From Setaria digitata (lineage: Eukaryota; Nematoda; Chromadorea; Rhabditida; Setariidae), in NCBI GenBank assembly GCA_003640385.1, contig RCAB01000967.1, forward strand, positions 1-10,380: a stretch of DNA of 10,380 nt, written 5' to 3'. The notes beneath the pieces were generated by a model. The model was given only the letters and a program-made list of their open reading frames with translations, did not search any database and was not told where the DNA came from. Position 1 is the stretch's first letter. Each line of letters starts with the position of its first letter. Positions 1 to 8,277 of the stretch are shown piece by piece. Position numbers and translations under genes: made by a program.

Positions 1-180
1 ATAACAGTGATAATAATCATAGCTATAATTATAATAACAACAATAATAATATAATAATGAAAATAATAATACTAAAAATGTTAATGTTAATTAAAGTAAT
101 AAGTAACGGTGTGATGAAATGATAAAACTGATGATATTAATTATGATAGTGATAATGATAAATGATGATGTTGCGTGGAT
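1..180. repeat. Degenerate AAT/GAT trinucleotide tract
   Basis: Short runs of AAT, ATA, GAT and GATG follow one another with many interruptions, giving an imperfect trinucleotide tract cut by the left edge of the window. Stops occur in every frame, so it is not coding. A similar GAT/AAT texture returns near 8984-9130 in the same orientation (both contain ATAGTGATAATG), and the complementary TTA texture appears at 9467-9710. Confidence 0.75.
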
Positions 181-1355
181 GAACAAATAATAGATTTTAT
201 CCATTTCTCAGAGAAACTAACAGGCTAAACAAAACTGTAAAGAAACTGTTGGAGGTGAAAAAAGCTTTTTTTTTTTGCTAAAACTTTAAATTAATCATTG
301 GAAAGAAAATGATTACTTTACTGAATACAAACATTACAAGTTATTTGTTAGTTTGCCATTATTACATCGGAATTATCTCCACAAACAATTCTAACATCCT
401 ATCTATTTCATTTATTTTCGACGTAGCCAAATTAAAATTTCATTCTAGTGAACGAAAAGAAAGAAAAAAGGAAAAAGTAAAAGAGGAAAGGAAGCAAAAA
501 TTATATTTATATATATGGGGTGAAGAATATATATATCTATATTTGAGGGAAAAATTTTTTTTCATATTTAAAACAATAAACTAAAGAATTTGGATAAGTT
601 ATTCTTTTTCTTTTTTTTTTCCAAGCATTAACAAATATAAATTTATCGTTTAACAAAAATAAAAAAAATAAGCTAAAATTTTGGTTGAGGAAAAGAAATT
701 AAAAGTTCTGAAAATGCTCAAGATGACAAAAAAAAAAAAAATTGTGAAAACTTTTTAGGTTATCATAGAATTTTTCCTTTTTTTTTGGTTTAAATTTGAA
801 ATATTTGATTTTGCAATGAGTGTTTGGAAAAAATTGAATTTATTGCATCAGTGCAGAATAATAATGAAATTTTTTTATATAATTTATGAGCAACAAAATT
901 AAAGCCGTAAAATTAGGCTATTTTTCCTTATTTCAATGAAATATGTTAAGGGGAATTTTACATCAGTAAAACAAATTTTTGTCGCAAATTATAATTTCCT
1001 TTTAATTTAATGTTTTAAAAATTGTTATTTTGCATCTGAGAATTTCATATATTCAGTTTTTTTTTTTTTTCATAATTGATGCTTTAATCACTGCAAAATT
1101 TTAATTTCAATTTTTTCTTTCTTACCAATTATTTGCAAAAAAAAAAAAGAATGCTTTTTATTCTTTAATTTTTCACAATTGTTTATATAAATAAATATCG
1201 ATTAAATTTATTTAATTATTTTACACAGATGAATACAAGTATAAAAGCAATTAGCACTTTTTTTTTTTTTATTGAACGAAATTAAGAATTTTGGTAATTT
1301 AAAGTGATAATTCTGGAAAAAAAAATTTAGCAATATATTTATGAACTGAGTTAAA
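181..1355. other. AT-rich non-coding stretch with homopolymer runs
   Basis: No gene is supported here. The stretch holds homopolymers at 266-276 (T11), 728-741 (A14), 1057-1070 (T14), 1137-1148 (A12) and 1258-1270 (T13), separated by AT-rich sequence of no recognisable family. The one ATG-started open frame of note (309-584, 91 codons) ends in a Lys/Glu/Arg-rich tail that is simply a purine tract, followed by Tyr/Phe-rich AT sequence. It has no domain and I do not treat it as a gene. Confidence 0.7.
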
Positions 1356-1560
1356 TCTTCTCCTTCTTTTTCATCACCATCATCTTTTCTTTTTCAATCC
1401 TTCTTTTCTTTTATTTTTGCAACGTATTTGTAAAAAATTGCTTTAGTTCTTGTTCGTTATTCTAGTCTAGTCTAGTCCATCCAGTGTCTGTTTGTGTCTA
1501 AGCTAGTCTAGTTCAATCTACACCATCCTACTCTAGTCTTATCTGCACTTTTATCAATTG
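1356..1560 (+). repeat. Pyrimidine-rich block with TCTAG pentamers
   Basis: The + strand becomes rich in T and C (TCTTCTCC, CATCACCATCATC). Three perfect TCTAG pentamers lie head to tail at 1461-1475. Further CTAGTCTAG or CTCTAGTCT pieces follow at about 1502-1511 and 1531-1539, with related CCATCC words between them. This looks like a small decayed pentanucleotide microsatellite. Confidence 0.7.
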
Positions 1561-1690
1561 CTAAAGCAACTTTTCCCTCAATACCATCGTCCACAGCGAT
1601 GTTTTCCTCGCATTCCCGACTATATATATAAAACATTCAACTATCACTCATTCCCGCACCACCTTATATCCCTACAATTACTCTCTCCAC

Positions 1691-1796
1691 TCTCCCCCGC
1701 TTCCTCCCGGCTCTCCCCCGCTTCCTCCTGGTTATCCACAGCTTCATCCCTCTTATACCCCACTTATACCTCGCTTGTCCATCGTTTATCCCTCGT
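1691..1796 (+). repeat. 21-bp minisatellite, about five copies
   Basis: Two neighbouring 21-base units at 1691-1711 and 1712-1732, both beginning TCTCCCCCGCTTCCTCC, agree at 19 of 21 positions. Three more diverged units follow at 1733-1753, 1754-1774 and about 1776-1796, keeping the pattern T-A-T-C-C then GCTT-C-TCC. Because 21 is a multiple of three, one + frame stays open across the array and reads as degenerate seven-residue repeats (LSPASSR, LSPASSW, LSTASSL). The enclosing open frames (1558-1869 and 1775-2161) start at TTG, not ATG, and the second runs into poly-Phe, so I regard the peptide as a by-product of the repeat. This is the most C-rich sequence in the window. Confidence 0.8.
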
Positions 1797-1870
1797 TCCT
1801 TCTATCATTCTTCCCTTTTCAATTGTTCTCGTTTCCACACCCCGCTTTTCCTTTCCATTACACTATTAAG

Positions 1871-2280
1871 CAATTTAAAAGAATTTTTTTTTTTTTTTCC
1901 ACTGCTACCATCTCATCTCACATCAAATTCATTTTACAAACTTTTTTGTTATTTCTCTCTTTTTTCTTCTTTTTGGGGATGAAAAATTTAGCGGTAAAAA
2001 TAATTTCCTATATGTATTTAGCATATTATTTTTTTGTTTCGAAATTTTTAAATTTCCTTTTTGTTTGTAAAATTTCATACGTATATGTTTGTTTGTTTAA
2101 TGCGTTGTTTTTTTTTTTTCTTTCCTTTATTTTATCTTTTTCGAATTTATTTAAATTCTGAGCAAAGGAAAAAAATTTTCAGATGATAAGATTTAATTTT
2201 TCGATTGGAGTTTCAAAGCACTTGTCACTTTTTCTCCTAACAGAACATAAATTAGAATTGTTTCCATGCAAATTTCACAG
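1871..2280. other. T-rich non-coding stretch
   Basis: It contains T15 at 1884-1898 and T12 at 2108-2119 with TTTC/CTTT words between them. The open frame across it is Phe/Ser/Leu-rich only because of the T runs. I see no gene or structured RNA. Confidence 0.65.
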
Positions 2281-2990
2281 CGCATTTAATACATTAATGC
2301 TTATTAGCAGTCGCTTTTGTGTTTGTTGTATTGCTCAATAGGCTAGTTTAAGCCATAACATTCAAATATTTGTTAATTAAATGTGTTAAGCAGTAATAAA
2401 TATGTCGCTTAATTTTTCAAAAGTACTTTGAACAACAGTGAATTGGTTAACTGACTAAATATGCTAACATTTTTAACATATGTGCAAAAAAGAGGACATG
2501 AAGTATGACTTAACAAATGCATTATACGAGTATTGCTTAATTGCATTTTTGTTTTTCTATAAAATCACTAATTATCACAATCAAATGATTAAATTAGTCA
2601 TCCTTTGTAAAATTAATGATGTTTTATTGTCGATTGGATGAAAATTTGTTAAGCAATCTGGATATAGTGAGTTTTTCAATAATTTTATTTATTTGAGATT
2701 ATCCAAGCCAAAAATTGGGTGCTTATTTTTCATATAATAATATTTACAGGGAAATGAAGAATTTCATCCAAATTTATTTAAAGAGTTATATCAACAGTGC
2801 GACTGAGATTAAATTATTCGATTAATTCTTCTTCAGTGAAATTATTAATTTTCATTTCCTTAGTGATGAAAAATGAAAAATTTTCAATCAATCGGTTAGC
2901 TTTTTCATTTAGCATATATATTTACATTTTATCTAACAGTTATTTTTACTAGCATATCATAAAAGTAGACTGAATATGTTTCTAATGCAA
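2281..2990. other. AT-rich non-coding stretch
   Basis: This is mixed AT-rich sequence with few long homopolymers and no open frame of interest. A small hairpin is possible: TTTTCATTT at 2849-2857 is complementary to AAATGAAAA at 2871-2879. Words such as TTGCTCAATAGGCTAG (about 2331) loosely recall the repeat core at 5171-5776, but too weakly to call. Confidence 0.6.
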
Positions 2991-3026
2991 TTTTACAATT
3001 AATATGTATATTTACATTATATATTA

Positions 3027-3080
3027 ATTTTATATATTATATTATTTATATAATATATTACTTAATATAATATATAAAAT
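3027..3080. repeat. Perfect 18-bp inverted repeat in A/T block
   Basis: The left arm ATTTTATATATTATATTA (3027-3044) is the exact reverse complement of the right arm TAATATAATATATAAAAT (3063-3080), with an 18-base A/T-rich spacer. The surrounding DNA is almost pure A/T, so chance self-complementarity is raised, but an 18-base perfect match is still notable. It could extrude as a cruciform. It is not a recognised terminator or element end. Confidence 0.8.
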
Positions 3081-3087
3081 ATACATA

Positions 3088-3112
3088 ATATATATATATA
3101 TATATATATATN
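3088..3112. repeat. (AT)12 microsatellite ending at an unresolved base
   Basis: Twelve AT dinucleotides (3088-3111) are followed directly by N at 3112 and then ATATTTAC. A single N at the end of a dinucleotide array is most simply an assembly join or unresolved length, so the true number of repeats is unknown. Confidence 0.9.
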
Positions 3113-3179
3113 ATATTTACGTTTGAGTTTAAATTTATATATAATCAAATGGAAAGTAAAAGAAAATGGAATTTCATTC

Positions 3180-3565
3180 CACATTTCTTCCTTTCTTTTT
3201 CCGTTCTAAAATTCTTTACTAAAAAATATTTTTGTAACTTGAAGAGTTCATTATTTTTTCCAAATTTTTTCTTTTTATTCTCTCTTTCTCTCTACCTCTG
3301 TTTTCACACTATGGTTCAACAAAAGTTTTTAAAATTGTTTGAAATGACCTGTAATAAGAAGTGACCTCTTTTTCTTTTTTTCTTTTCCTACTCTTCTATT
3401 TGCCGAATAGTTTCAATTTATTCATATATATATATATATTTTTTTCTTGTAAATTGCATATTTTGAATTCTGTATTTCTCTTTTCAGTTCAAGTTTTTTG
3501 TTTTTTTCATCTTTTTTTCTTTGCTTTCCTCTCATCTTTTTATATAAATCGTAAAAATCTCCCTG
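3180..3565 (+). repeat. T/C-rich low-complexity stretch with (AT)8
   Basis: The + strand is dominated by TTTTC, TTCTTT and CTCTTTCTC words, with an (AT)8 tract at 3424-3439. Open frames at 3149-3364 and 3361-3588 translate to Phe/Leu/Ser-rich low complexity and carry no recognisable motif. The first starts at ATG with a 71-codon length that random sequence can supply. Confidence 0.7.
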
Positions 3566-4190
3566 AAAACATAAATACAAAGTTATAGGCATTGTTTCCA
3601 TACATTTTATAATAAATGTTTTTCTTTTTTAAATTGTTGCCTAAATTTGAACTGGAATTTAAAAGTTCTCCTTCCCATTAATTAACTGATTGTTAAATTT
3701 TACTGTAACGAAATATGGTTGATTTATATTACCTGTAATGCGCTGTCATTTTTCTTGTTTTTTCCTTCAACTTTTTCCAAGTTCTAAATTTTCTAAATTT
3801 TCAAATCCCGCATGCTAAATATTAAATGGCGAATACAAATATTTTCCTTAGATTTTGAATATTAAATATCACTTTTTCTTGCATTACGAATGTTCAAATT
3901 CCAATTATAATAATGAAATGGGCAGTAAACAAAAAAGGAGACAATTAGTGAAAAAAAATATATATATATCGCTCAAAAATGTACCGCATTTTAAAGCCAA
4001 ATTTGCAGTTAATCTTTTAAATTATCAGTACTGATGCATAAATCACCTGATTATCATTGTTATCTCAATAATCGTAAAATATTTCGTAAATACTAATTTT
4101 CAATTTTTTTTCGTTTTTTTATGGTAAATAATAGCGACAAAATTTAAGGGATAAATTGTAAATTAATAGCTGTAAACAGTTAATATCTTC
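3566..4190. other. AT-rich stretch, nothing recognised
   Basis: The sequence is AT-rich and of mixed composition, with a short AT run near 3958-3969 and no repeat array, open frame or RNA fold that I can support. Confidence 0.6.
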
Positions 4191-4216
4191 ATGCAATGCA
4201 TTTTAGTTCATTCTAA

Positions 4217-4278
4217 TTTTTTTTTTTTTTTGTTTATTTTTCTCCTTTTAGTTTTCAATTATTTTCTTTTTTTTTTTT
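4217..4278 (+). repeat. Paired poly-T runs (T15 and T12)
   Basis: T15 at 4217-4231 and T12 at 4267-4278 are separated by T/C-rich sequence. Two overlapping open frames across here (4191-4406 and 4291-4530) owe their length to the T-rich tract and the purine-rich patch at about 4345-4376, and have no recognisable domains. Confidence 0.75.
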
Positions 4279-4429
4279 CGTTCAAAGTTTTTGTTTTTTT
4301 CAAATCAATGCTTGAATTTAATTGTAGAAGATTCGTTTATGCGTGGGAAGGGGAAGAAAATGGAAGAGAAAAGGTATCGTTCAAATCTCGCTGTTATATA
4401 CTTTGAAAAACAACAGGTGGTATTTTTTT

Positions 4430-4531
4430 TAACTTTCATCTTGAAAATGTACAATTTCATATATAACTTTAACCTTTTCTCCTTTTTCTTTCTTTCTTTC
4501 CCTCTCTCTCTCCCTCTCTTCCTCTCTTAGT

Positions 4532-4535
<4 letters not shown>
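4430..4535 (+). repeat. Polypyrimidine tract, CTTT and CTCT repeats
   Basis: Repeated TTTC and TTTCTTTC words grade into CCCTCTCTCTCTCCCTCTC, nearly free of purines from about 4472 to 4528. Such homopurine/homopyrimidine DNA can form triplex (H-DNA) structures, which is general knowledge rather than something shown here. It ends in TCTCTTAG just before the long A run. Confidence 0.8.
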
Positions 4536-4574
<39 letters not shown>

Positions 4575-4575
4575 N
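4536..4575. repeat. 39-base poly-A run ending at an N
   Basis: Thirty-nine consecutive A (4536-4574) are followed by N at 4575 and then TCACTGCTG. It is the longest homopolymer in the window and is oriented opposite to the mostly T-rich runs around it. A run this long abutting an N suggests an unresolved contig end; length and even continuity across the N are uncertain. A retroposed poly-A tail is an alternative, but nothing coding lies upstream. Confidence 0.85.
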
Positions 4576-4734
4576 TCACTGCTGTTTATCTCAAATTTCT
4601 ACCTTCTTCTTCTCCTTCTTTTCTTCTTTTTCTTTCATTTTTAAATTCAACATACATATACAATATCTATATATATAAAGATGATTTTCAGTAGCTGTAA
4701 AAATAAAACTTTCTTACAAGCCAACTGCTTATAC

Positions 4735-4876
4735 TTCCCTCTCCCCTTCTCCCTCTCTCTCTCCCTCCTTTTTCTCTCAATGAAAGTTAATACAGAGAAA
4801 GAAAAGTGGAAAATATTTTTGTTTGTTTTTACTTTCGTACATCCTATCTCTCTCTCTCTCTTTCTCTCTCTCTCTC
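4735..4876 (+). repeat. Two (CT)n-rich microsatellite blocks
   Basis: CCCTCTCCCC and CTCTCTCTCTCC words occupy about 4738-4778, and a longer TC array with one TTT interruption lies at 4847-4876. The open frame 4681-4896 that covers both translates them as Ser-Leu-Ser-Leu runs and is not credible as a gene. Confidence 0.85.
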
Positions 4877-4911
4877 ATTCTTCCTGTCCCTTTTAAATTT
4901 TCATTTTGTAT

Positions 4912-4943
4912 AGTTCAGTTTAGTTTTCAGTTCAATTCAGTTC
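4912..4943 (+). repeat. Degenerate AGTTC pentamer array
   Basis: AGTTC, AGTTT, AGTTTTC, AGTTC, AATTC and AGTTCC follow head to tail, a small pentanucleotide array with one two-base insertion. TTTCAGTTG at about 4981 resembles the same unit. Confidence 0.7.
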
Positions 4944-5029
4944 CACCCATTTCCAGTTGGAGGAAAGCAAAAAGACATCGTTTCAGTTGATTATTTTTAA
5001 GGTGCAACACAGGGCAGTTTAATTTTTCG

Positions 5030-5057
5030 TTTTTTTTTTTTTTTTTTTTTTTTTTTT
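5030..5057 (+). repeat. 28-base poly-T run
   Basis: Twenty-eight uninterrupted T residues, preceded by AATTTTTCG and followed by CATTTCC. Length is prone to sequencing and assembly error. Confidence 0.9.
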
Positions 5058-5170
5058 CATTTCCAATTTTCTTTTTAATTTAGCATTTTCAAAATGGACA
5101 AATGCTTTGTCATCATTTGCAATTTGAAATTACATATTCAGTGCTATTTGATCATTTAAGTTTCATTCAG

Positions 5171-5776
5171 TTTTAGGCTAAATAATTTACTCAACGCAAA
5201 CAACTGTCATTCGATATTCTAGTTGGATGGAAAATTATTTTAGGCAAAAGCTAGGTTATACGATATTGTGTTGAGCAATTAGACTTTTTGCTTTTAAATT
5301 ACATATTTATCGAAATTTAACAGTTTCAGTAATTCGATATTACGCTGAACAGTTAGTTGTTTATCTGGCGAAATTTAAGTTGTTCGATTTTGGGCTAAAC
5401 AGACACTTTGGTGGAAGCAGTGCTAATCGTTGTTAGGCTGAACAAGTTGCTCAACGTAATTTAAATTACTCGATATTGGTGTGAGTGGTTTATTTTTCAA
5501 GTTGCATATTTAACACAATTTCAACAATTCGAGTTATTCATTATTAGATTGAGCTATTTAATTCCGAAATTTTTTGCTTTTCAGGATAAAATTGAAATGA
5601 ACTTAAACAATTTGCAACTAACTCTATGACACGTTATTATCGGTGCGCAATGACAGAAATATTAGGCTAGAGCATTTTATTATCAGCTTTTGTTTTTTCC
5701 TTTTTCTGCTCCAGGATCAAAATTCAAAATGAATTCAGGCAAAAGTTAAATTACTTGGCATTAGGTTAGTCCATTT
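5171..5776 (+). repeat. Diverged tandem repeat family, TTCGATATTAGGCTGAACA core
   Basis: A core resembling TTCGATATTAGGCTGAACA recurs about ten times in the same orientation in roughly 600 bases. Anchors are near 5173 (TTAGGCTAAATAATTT), 5211 (TCGATATT), 5261 (CGATATTGTGTTGAGC), 5333 (TTCGATATTACGCTGAAC), 5383 (TTCGATTTTGGGCTAAAC), 5433 (TTAGGCTGAACAAG), 5470 (TCGATATTGGTGTGAG), 5543 (ATTAGATTGAGC), 5661 (ATTAGGCTAGAGC) and 5760 (ATTAGGTTAG). Flanks are shared too: CGAAATTTAA precedes the core at 5311 and 5369, CGTAATTTAA at 5455, and CTCAACG follows it at 5191 and 5450. Copy spacing varies from about 40 to 120 bases, so this is an old, indel-ridden array rather than a clean satellite. No frame is open through it. 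I do not recognise the family. Confidence 0.65.
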
Positions 5777-7170
5777 CATTTTGAATCTCTTCAAGTGGAC
5801 GAGAAAAAAATCCATTTAAGATAAATTTTGGTATTAGAGAACCTCCATCATTCATCATTTATCACCATTTACCCAGATGCATGCTTTAAATTATTTTAAT
5901 TAACGGAAATGACATAATGTAATACTGTTAAAATAATTTACTCAATCTAATAGAAGATTTGTATGAAATTTTTATGTCGAAAAACTTTTCATTTTCTATT
6001 AGTTCCCGGTTCTTTCCATTCAAGTACTACCAAAAATTTCTGAGTGTTATTAAAAGACGGTATAAATTATTAATTTGCTATTTGAATATAATTGATATCA
6101 AATGGATTTATGAAAATTTTTATATATTTTATAAAAAATTCTACAAGTAATAATGACGTTTTTTCCTCATCATTTTATCACCTACATTTCTAATTATTTT
6201 AAGAAATTCTTCCACAACCATGCCGGAGCAAATGTCATGCTATGTAATAATTGATTATGTAACAATTAAAATTAAGAATATACAGATTAAAAATAACCGG
6301 AAGCCTTAAGATAATCCGGAAAATCACAAAGGATAAATGGGTGATAATCTATCCTTCAGTTATCCATATTAGAAATTCCGTTTAATTTTCAATACAATTC
6401 CGCAACTAAGCTGCTTGAATGGCAATTATTATTTTCATGATTTTTGTAAAAAATGGAAATATTGTTAACATCGTAAAAACTTTCTTTGCATTTCCTTTAT
6501 TCTCGATAATTTAAATTTTATTAAATTAATCGCTAGTTGGGTAGCCAGTATTATCATTTGGAATCATTCAATAATCTTGTAATCTTAAAAGGAGAAGAAA
6601 GGGTGAAAAATTTAGATAAATGTTTTTGGATCATTACTTGTTGTTTAAATTAGCTAAATTGTATTAGAACATGATTAATTTCAATTTATTAAATTTATCC
6701 AACAATTCATTCACTTCACTTAGTCCTCCAACAGTATAAATATAAGCAATAAAATTAAAAAAAATAAAGTGCAAAAAAATATTTTTCTAATCATTTCTCG
6801 TCTGGGTTATTATTTCAATATTTTTTCAATTAAATAAATCATAATGAAACTCGATAACACTAATTAGATAAATATATTCATTTATACATTCACTTCAATG
6901 AATCGCTTGACAATTTTAAATTTAGGCAAAAAGAATGGGTTGAGACGAATATTTTTCAACTATTACTCTTCATCTAAATTAATTGATTTAATTGGTTAAT
7001 TTTACTGACTACATTTATTCAGTCACATTTCAAATTTCAATTTACTTATTCATTTATCCATTCAAACCTGAGCCTAAAGAGCCAAAGAAAAAGGAGAATG
7101 AAGTAAATTCTTGAAGAAATGCCATTATAATCAAACATTGTTTTTCATTTCATTTCTTATTTTTTTCTCC
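5777..7170. other. AT-rich stretch without a gene
   Basis: Here the sequence is less repetitive, but no coding region is supported. The best open frame runs to 6150; its first ATG is at 5974, giving 58 codons with many Phe, Tyr, Ile and Lys as AT-rich DNA dictates. It has no signal peptide, domain or family likeness that I can see. A perfect 13-bp inverted repeat lies at 5887-5940. Nothing else stands out. Confidence 0.6.
5887..5940. repeat. 13-bp inverted repeat
   Basis: TAAATTATTTTAA (5887-5899) is the exact reverse complement of TTAAAATAATTTA (5928-5940), with a 28-base spacer. The arms are A/T only. No target-site duplication was seen around it, so a miniature transposon is not supported. 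Confidence 0.7.
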
Positions 7171-7197
7171 TTATGCGATAAACGATAAATCGCATAA
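7171..7197. repeat. Perfect 9-bp stem hairpin
   Basis: TTATGCGAT (7171-7179) and ATCGCATAA (7189-7197) are exact reverse complements around a 9-base loop AAACGATAA. The stem includes a GCG/CGC step, unusual in this AT-rich setting. It is preceded by a T run (TTTTTTT) and lies about 70 bases before the TTG/TTA tract. Function unknown; a protein-binding palindrome or chance are both possible. Confidence 0.75.
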
Positions 7198-7269
7198 ATC
7201 ACACTCATTTTACATTGTTTACGTCAAAATTTCTGGAATTTATCGATTTGCTCTTTGATCCACCTCGTG

Positions 7270-7470
7270 TTTATTGTTGTTATTGCTATCGTTGTTGCTG
7301 TTGTTGTTGTTGTTATTGTTGTTGTCATTGATGTTTTGTTACTGTTACTATCGTTGTTGTTACTATCGATTTTGCTATTGTTATTGTTATTGTTACTGTT
7401 ATTTTTGTCGCTGTTATTGTTGTTTGTTTTTGTTACTATTGATTTTGCTATTATTGTTATTGTTATTGCT
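7270..7470 (+). repeat. Imperfect (TTG/TTA/CTA)n trinucleotide array
   Basis: About 200 bases of TTG, TTA, CTG, CTA, ATT and GTT triplets with TCG/TCA interruptions. It stays open in two + frames as poly-Leu and poly-Val/Ile, which is why open frames appear at 7255-7485 and 7274-7474; the first starts at TTG. The overlapping frames and single-triplet texture mark it as a microsatellite, not a membrane protein. Confidence 0.85.
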
Positions 7471-8277
7471 ATGAAATATTTTTGATTTATTGTTTCATTG
7501 ATTTTTCAAAGTTTTGGACGCAAACGAAAAAGGCTTCGATTTAGCGGGAAAATTTTTGCTTTTTTCTCTTTTCTTTTTCTTAATTTCTCTAAATTATTTA
7601 AATTTATTAATCTTGTTGACAAAAAAACAAAAATAAAAACAAAAATGAGAGAAATACAGTTATTTACAGTAAAAGCATCTTTTTTTTAGCACTTATTTGT
7701 CAATTCTTGCTCTATTTTCTTTTCTTTTTTTTTTTCCATTAATTGTTAATTTTAAAATTTTCGTTTCTATTTCCGTTATTTTTTTTTAAATTATTATTAA
7801 CTGAATTAAAAGAAAAAAAAAATAAAAATAAAATGAGAAACGACGAACAGTTGTAGGAGCAGGAGTGGTATTAGCGACAACAATAACAAGGAGAACATTT
7901 GTTTCTTTTTTTCCTTTTCTTTATTTTGTGGAATTTTAGTAATTTTATAAAATTTAAATCGAACAACTTCTGGTTAACATTTAGTTTAACAATGAATAAA
8001 TGGCTTGTGTGAAAGTAGAATTGTTACACATTTCCGTCTAAAATCTCTTCGTTAAACGATTGCAAAACTAATTTTTCAAACTTTTTCACATTTCATTTAA
8101 ATCCAATGCAACAGTGTTATCATTGAAAGAAGTTGCATCAGTTTTACACTATCAATCATTTTCTCAATTTCTTATTCTACATTAATTATGCTATTTTTAT
8201 ATTTTATTTGAGGGGGTTTTTTTTTTTCTTCTCATTTATTCGAATTTTCCTTTTTTTTCTGTGATTTTGTCATTTTG
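7471..8277. other. AT-rich non-coding stretch with T runs
   Basis: Contains T11 at 7725-7735 and T11 at 8217-8227 (after a GGGGG), with purine-rich AAAAATAAAA patches near 7621-7645 and 7810-7835. The open frame 7498-7689 starts at TTG, is Phe/Lys-rich and shows no domain. No gene or RNA is supported. Confidence 0.65.

Noticed and set aside
309..584. ATG-started 91-codon open frame as a possible small gene
   Set aside because: The C-terminal half is a translated purine tract (Lys/Glu/Arg) followed by AT-rich Tyr/Phe sequence. No domain or conserved motif is visible, and its length is possible by chance.
1558..2161. Two overlapping open frames over the C-rich and T-rich block
   Set aside because: Both begin at TTG, are driven by the 21-bp repeat and by T runs, and contradict each other in frame.
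2281..2660. Words such as TTGCTCAATAGGCTAG, TTAAGCAGT and GTTAAGCAATC as outlying copies of the 5171-5776 repeat
   Set aside because: Matches are about ten bases, in mixed orientation and without the shared flanks.
4536..4574. A39 as the poly-A tail of a retroposed gene copy
   Set aside because: Upstream sequence is a polypyrimidine microsatellite with no coding trace, no target-site duplication is visible, and the run ends at an assembly N.
4191..4896. Phe/Ser/Leu-rich open frames resembling membrane proteins
   Set aside because: The hydrophobic runs are direct translations of TTT and CTCT microsatellites.
5959..6150. 63-codon open frame with fairly varied residues
   Set aside because: It starts at TTG; the first ATG (5974) leaves 58 codons of Phe/Tyr/Ile/Lys expected from AT-rich DNA, and there are no splice-site or family cues strong enough to call an exon.
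913..6927. TTAGGC hexamers (913, 5173, 5240, 5433, 5662, 6922) as interstitial nematode telomere repeats
   Set aside because: They are isolated, never in tandem, and four of the six belong to the diverged repeat block at 5171-5776.
7255..7485. Poly-Leu/Val hydrophobic protein
   Set aside because: Two frames are open at once through the same triplet repeat, a sign of microsatellite sequence rather than coding selection.
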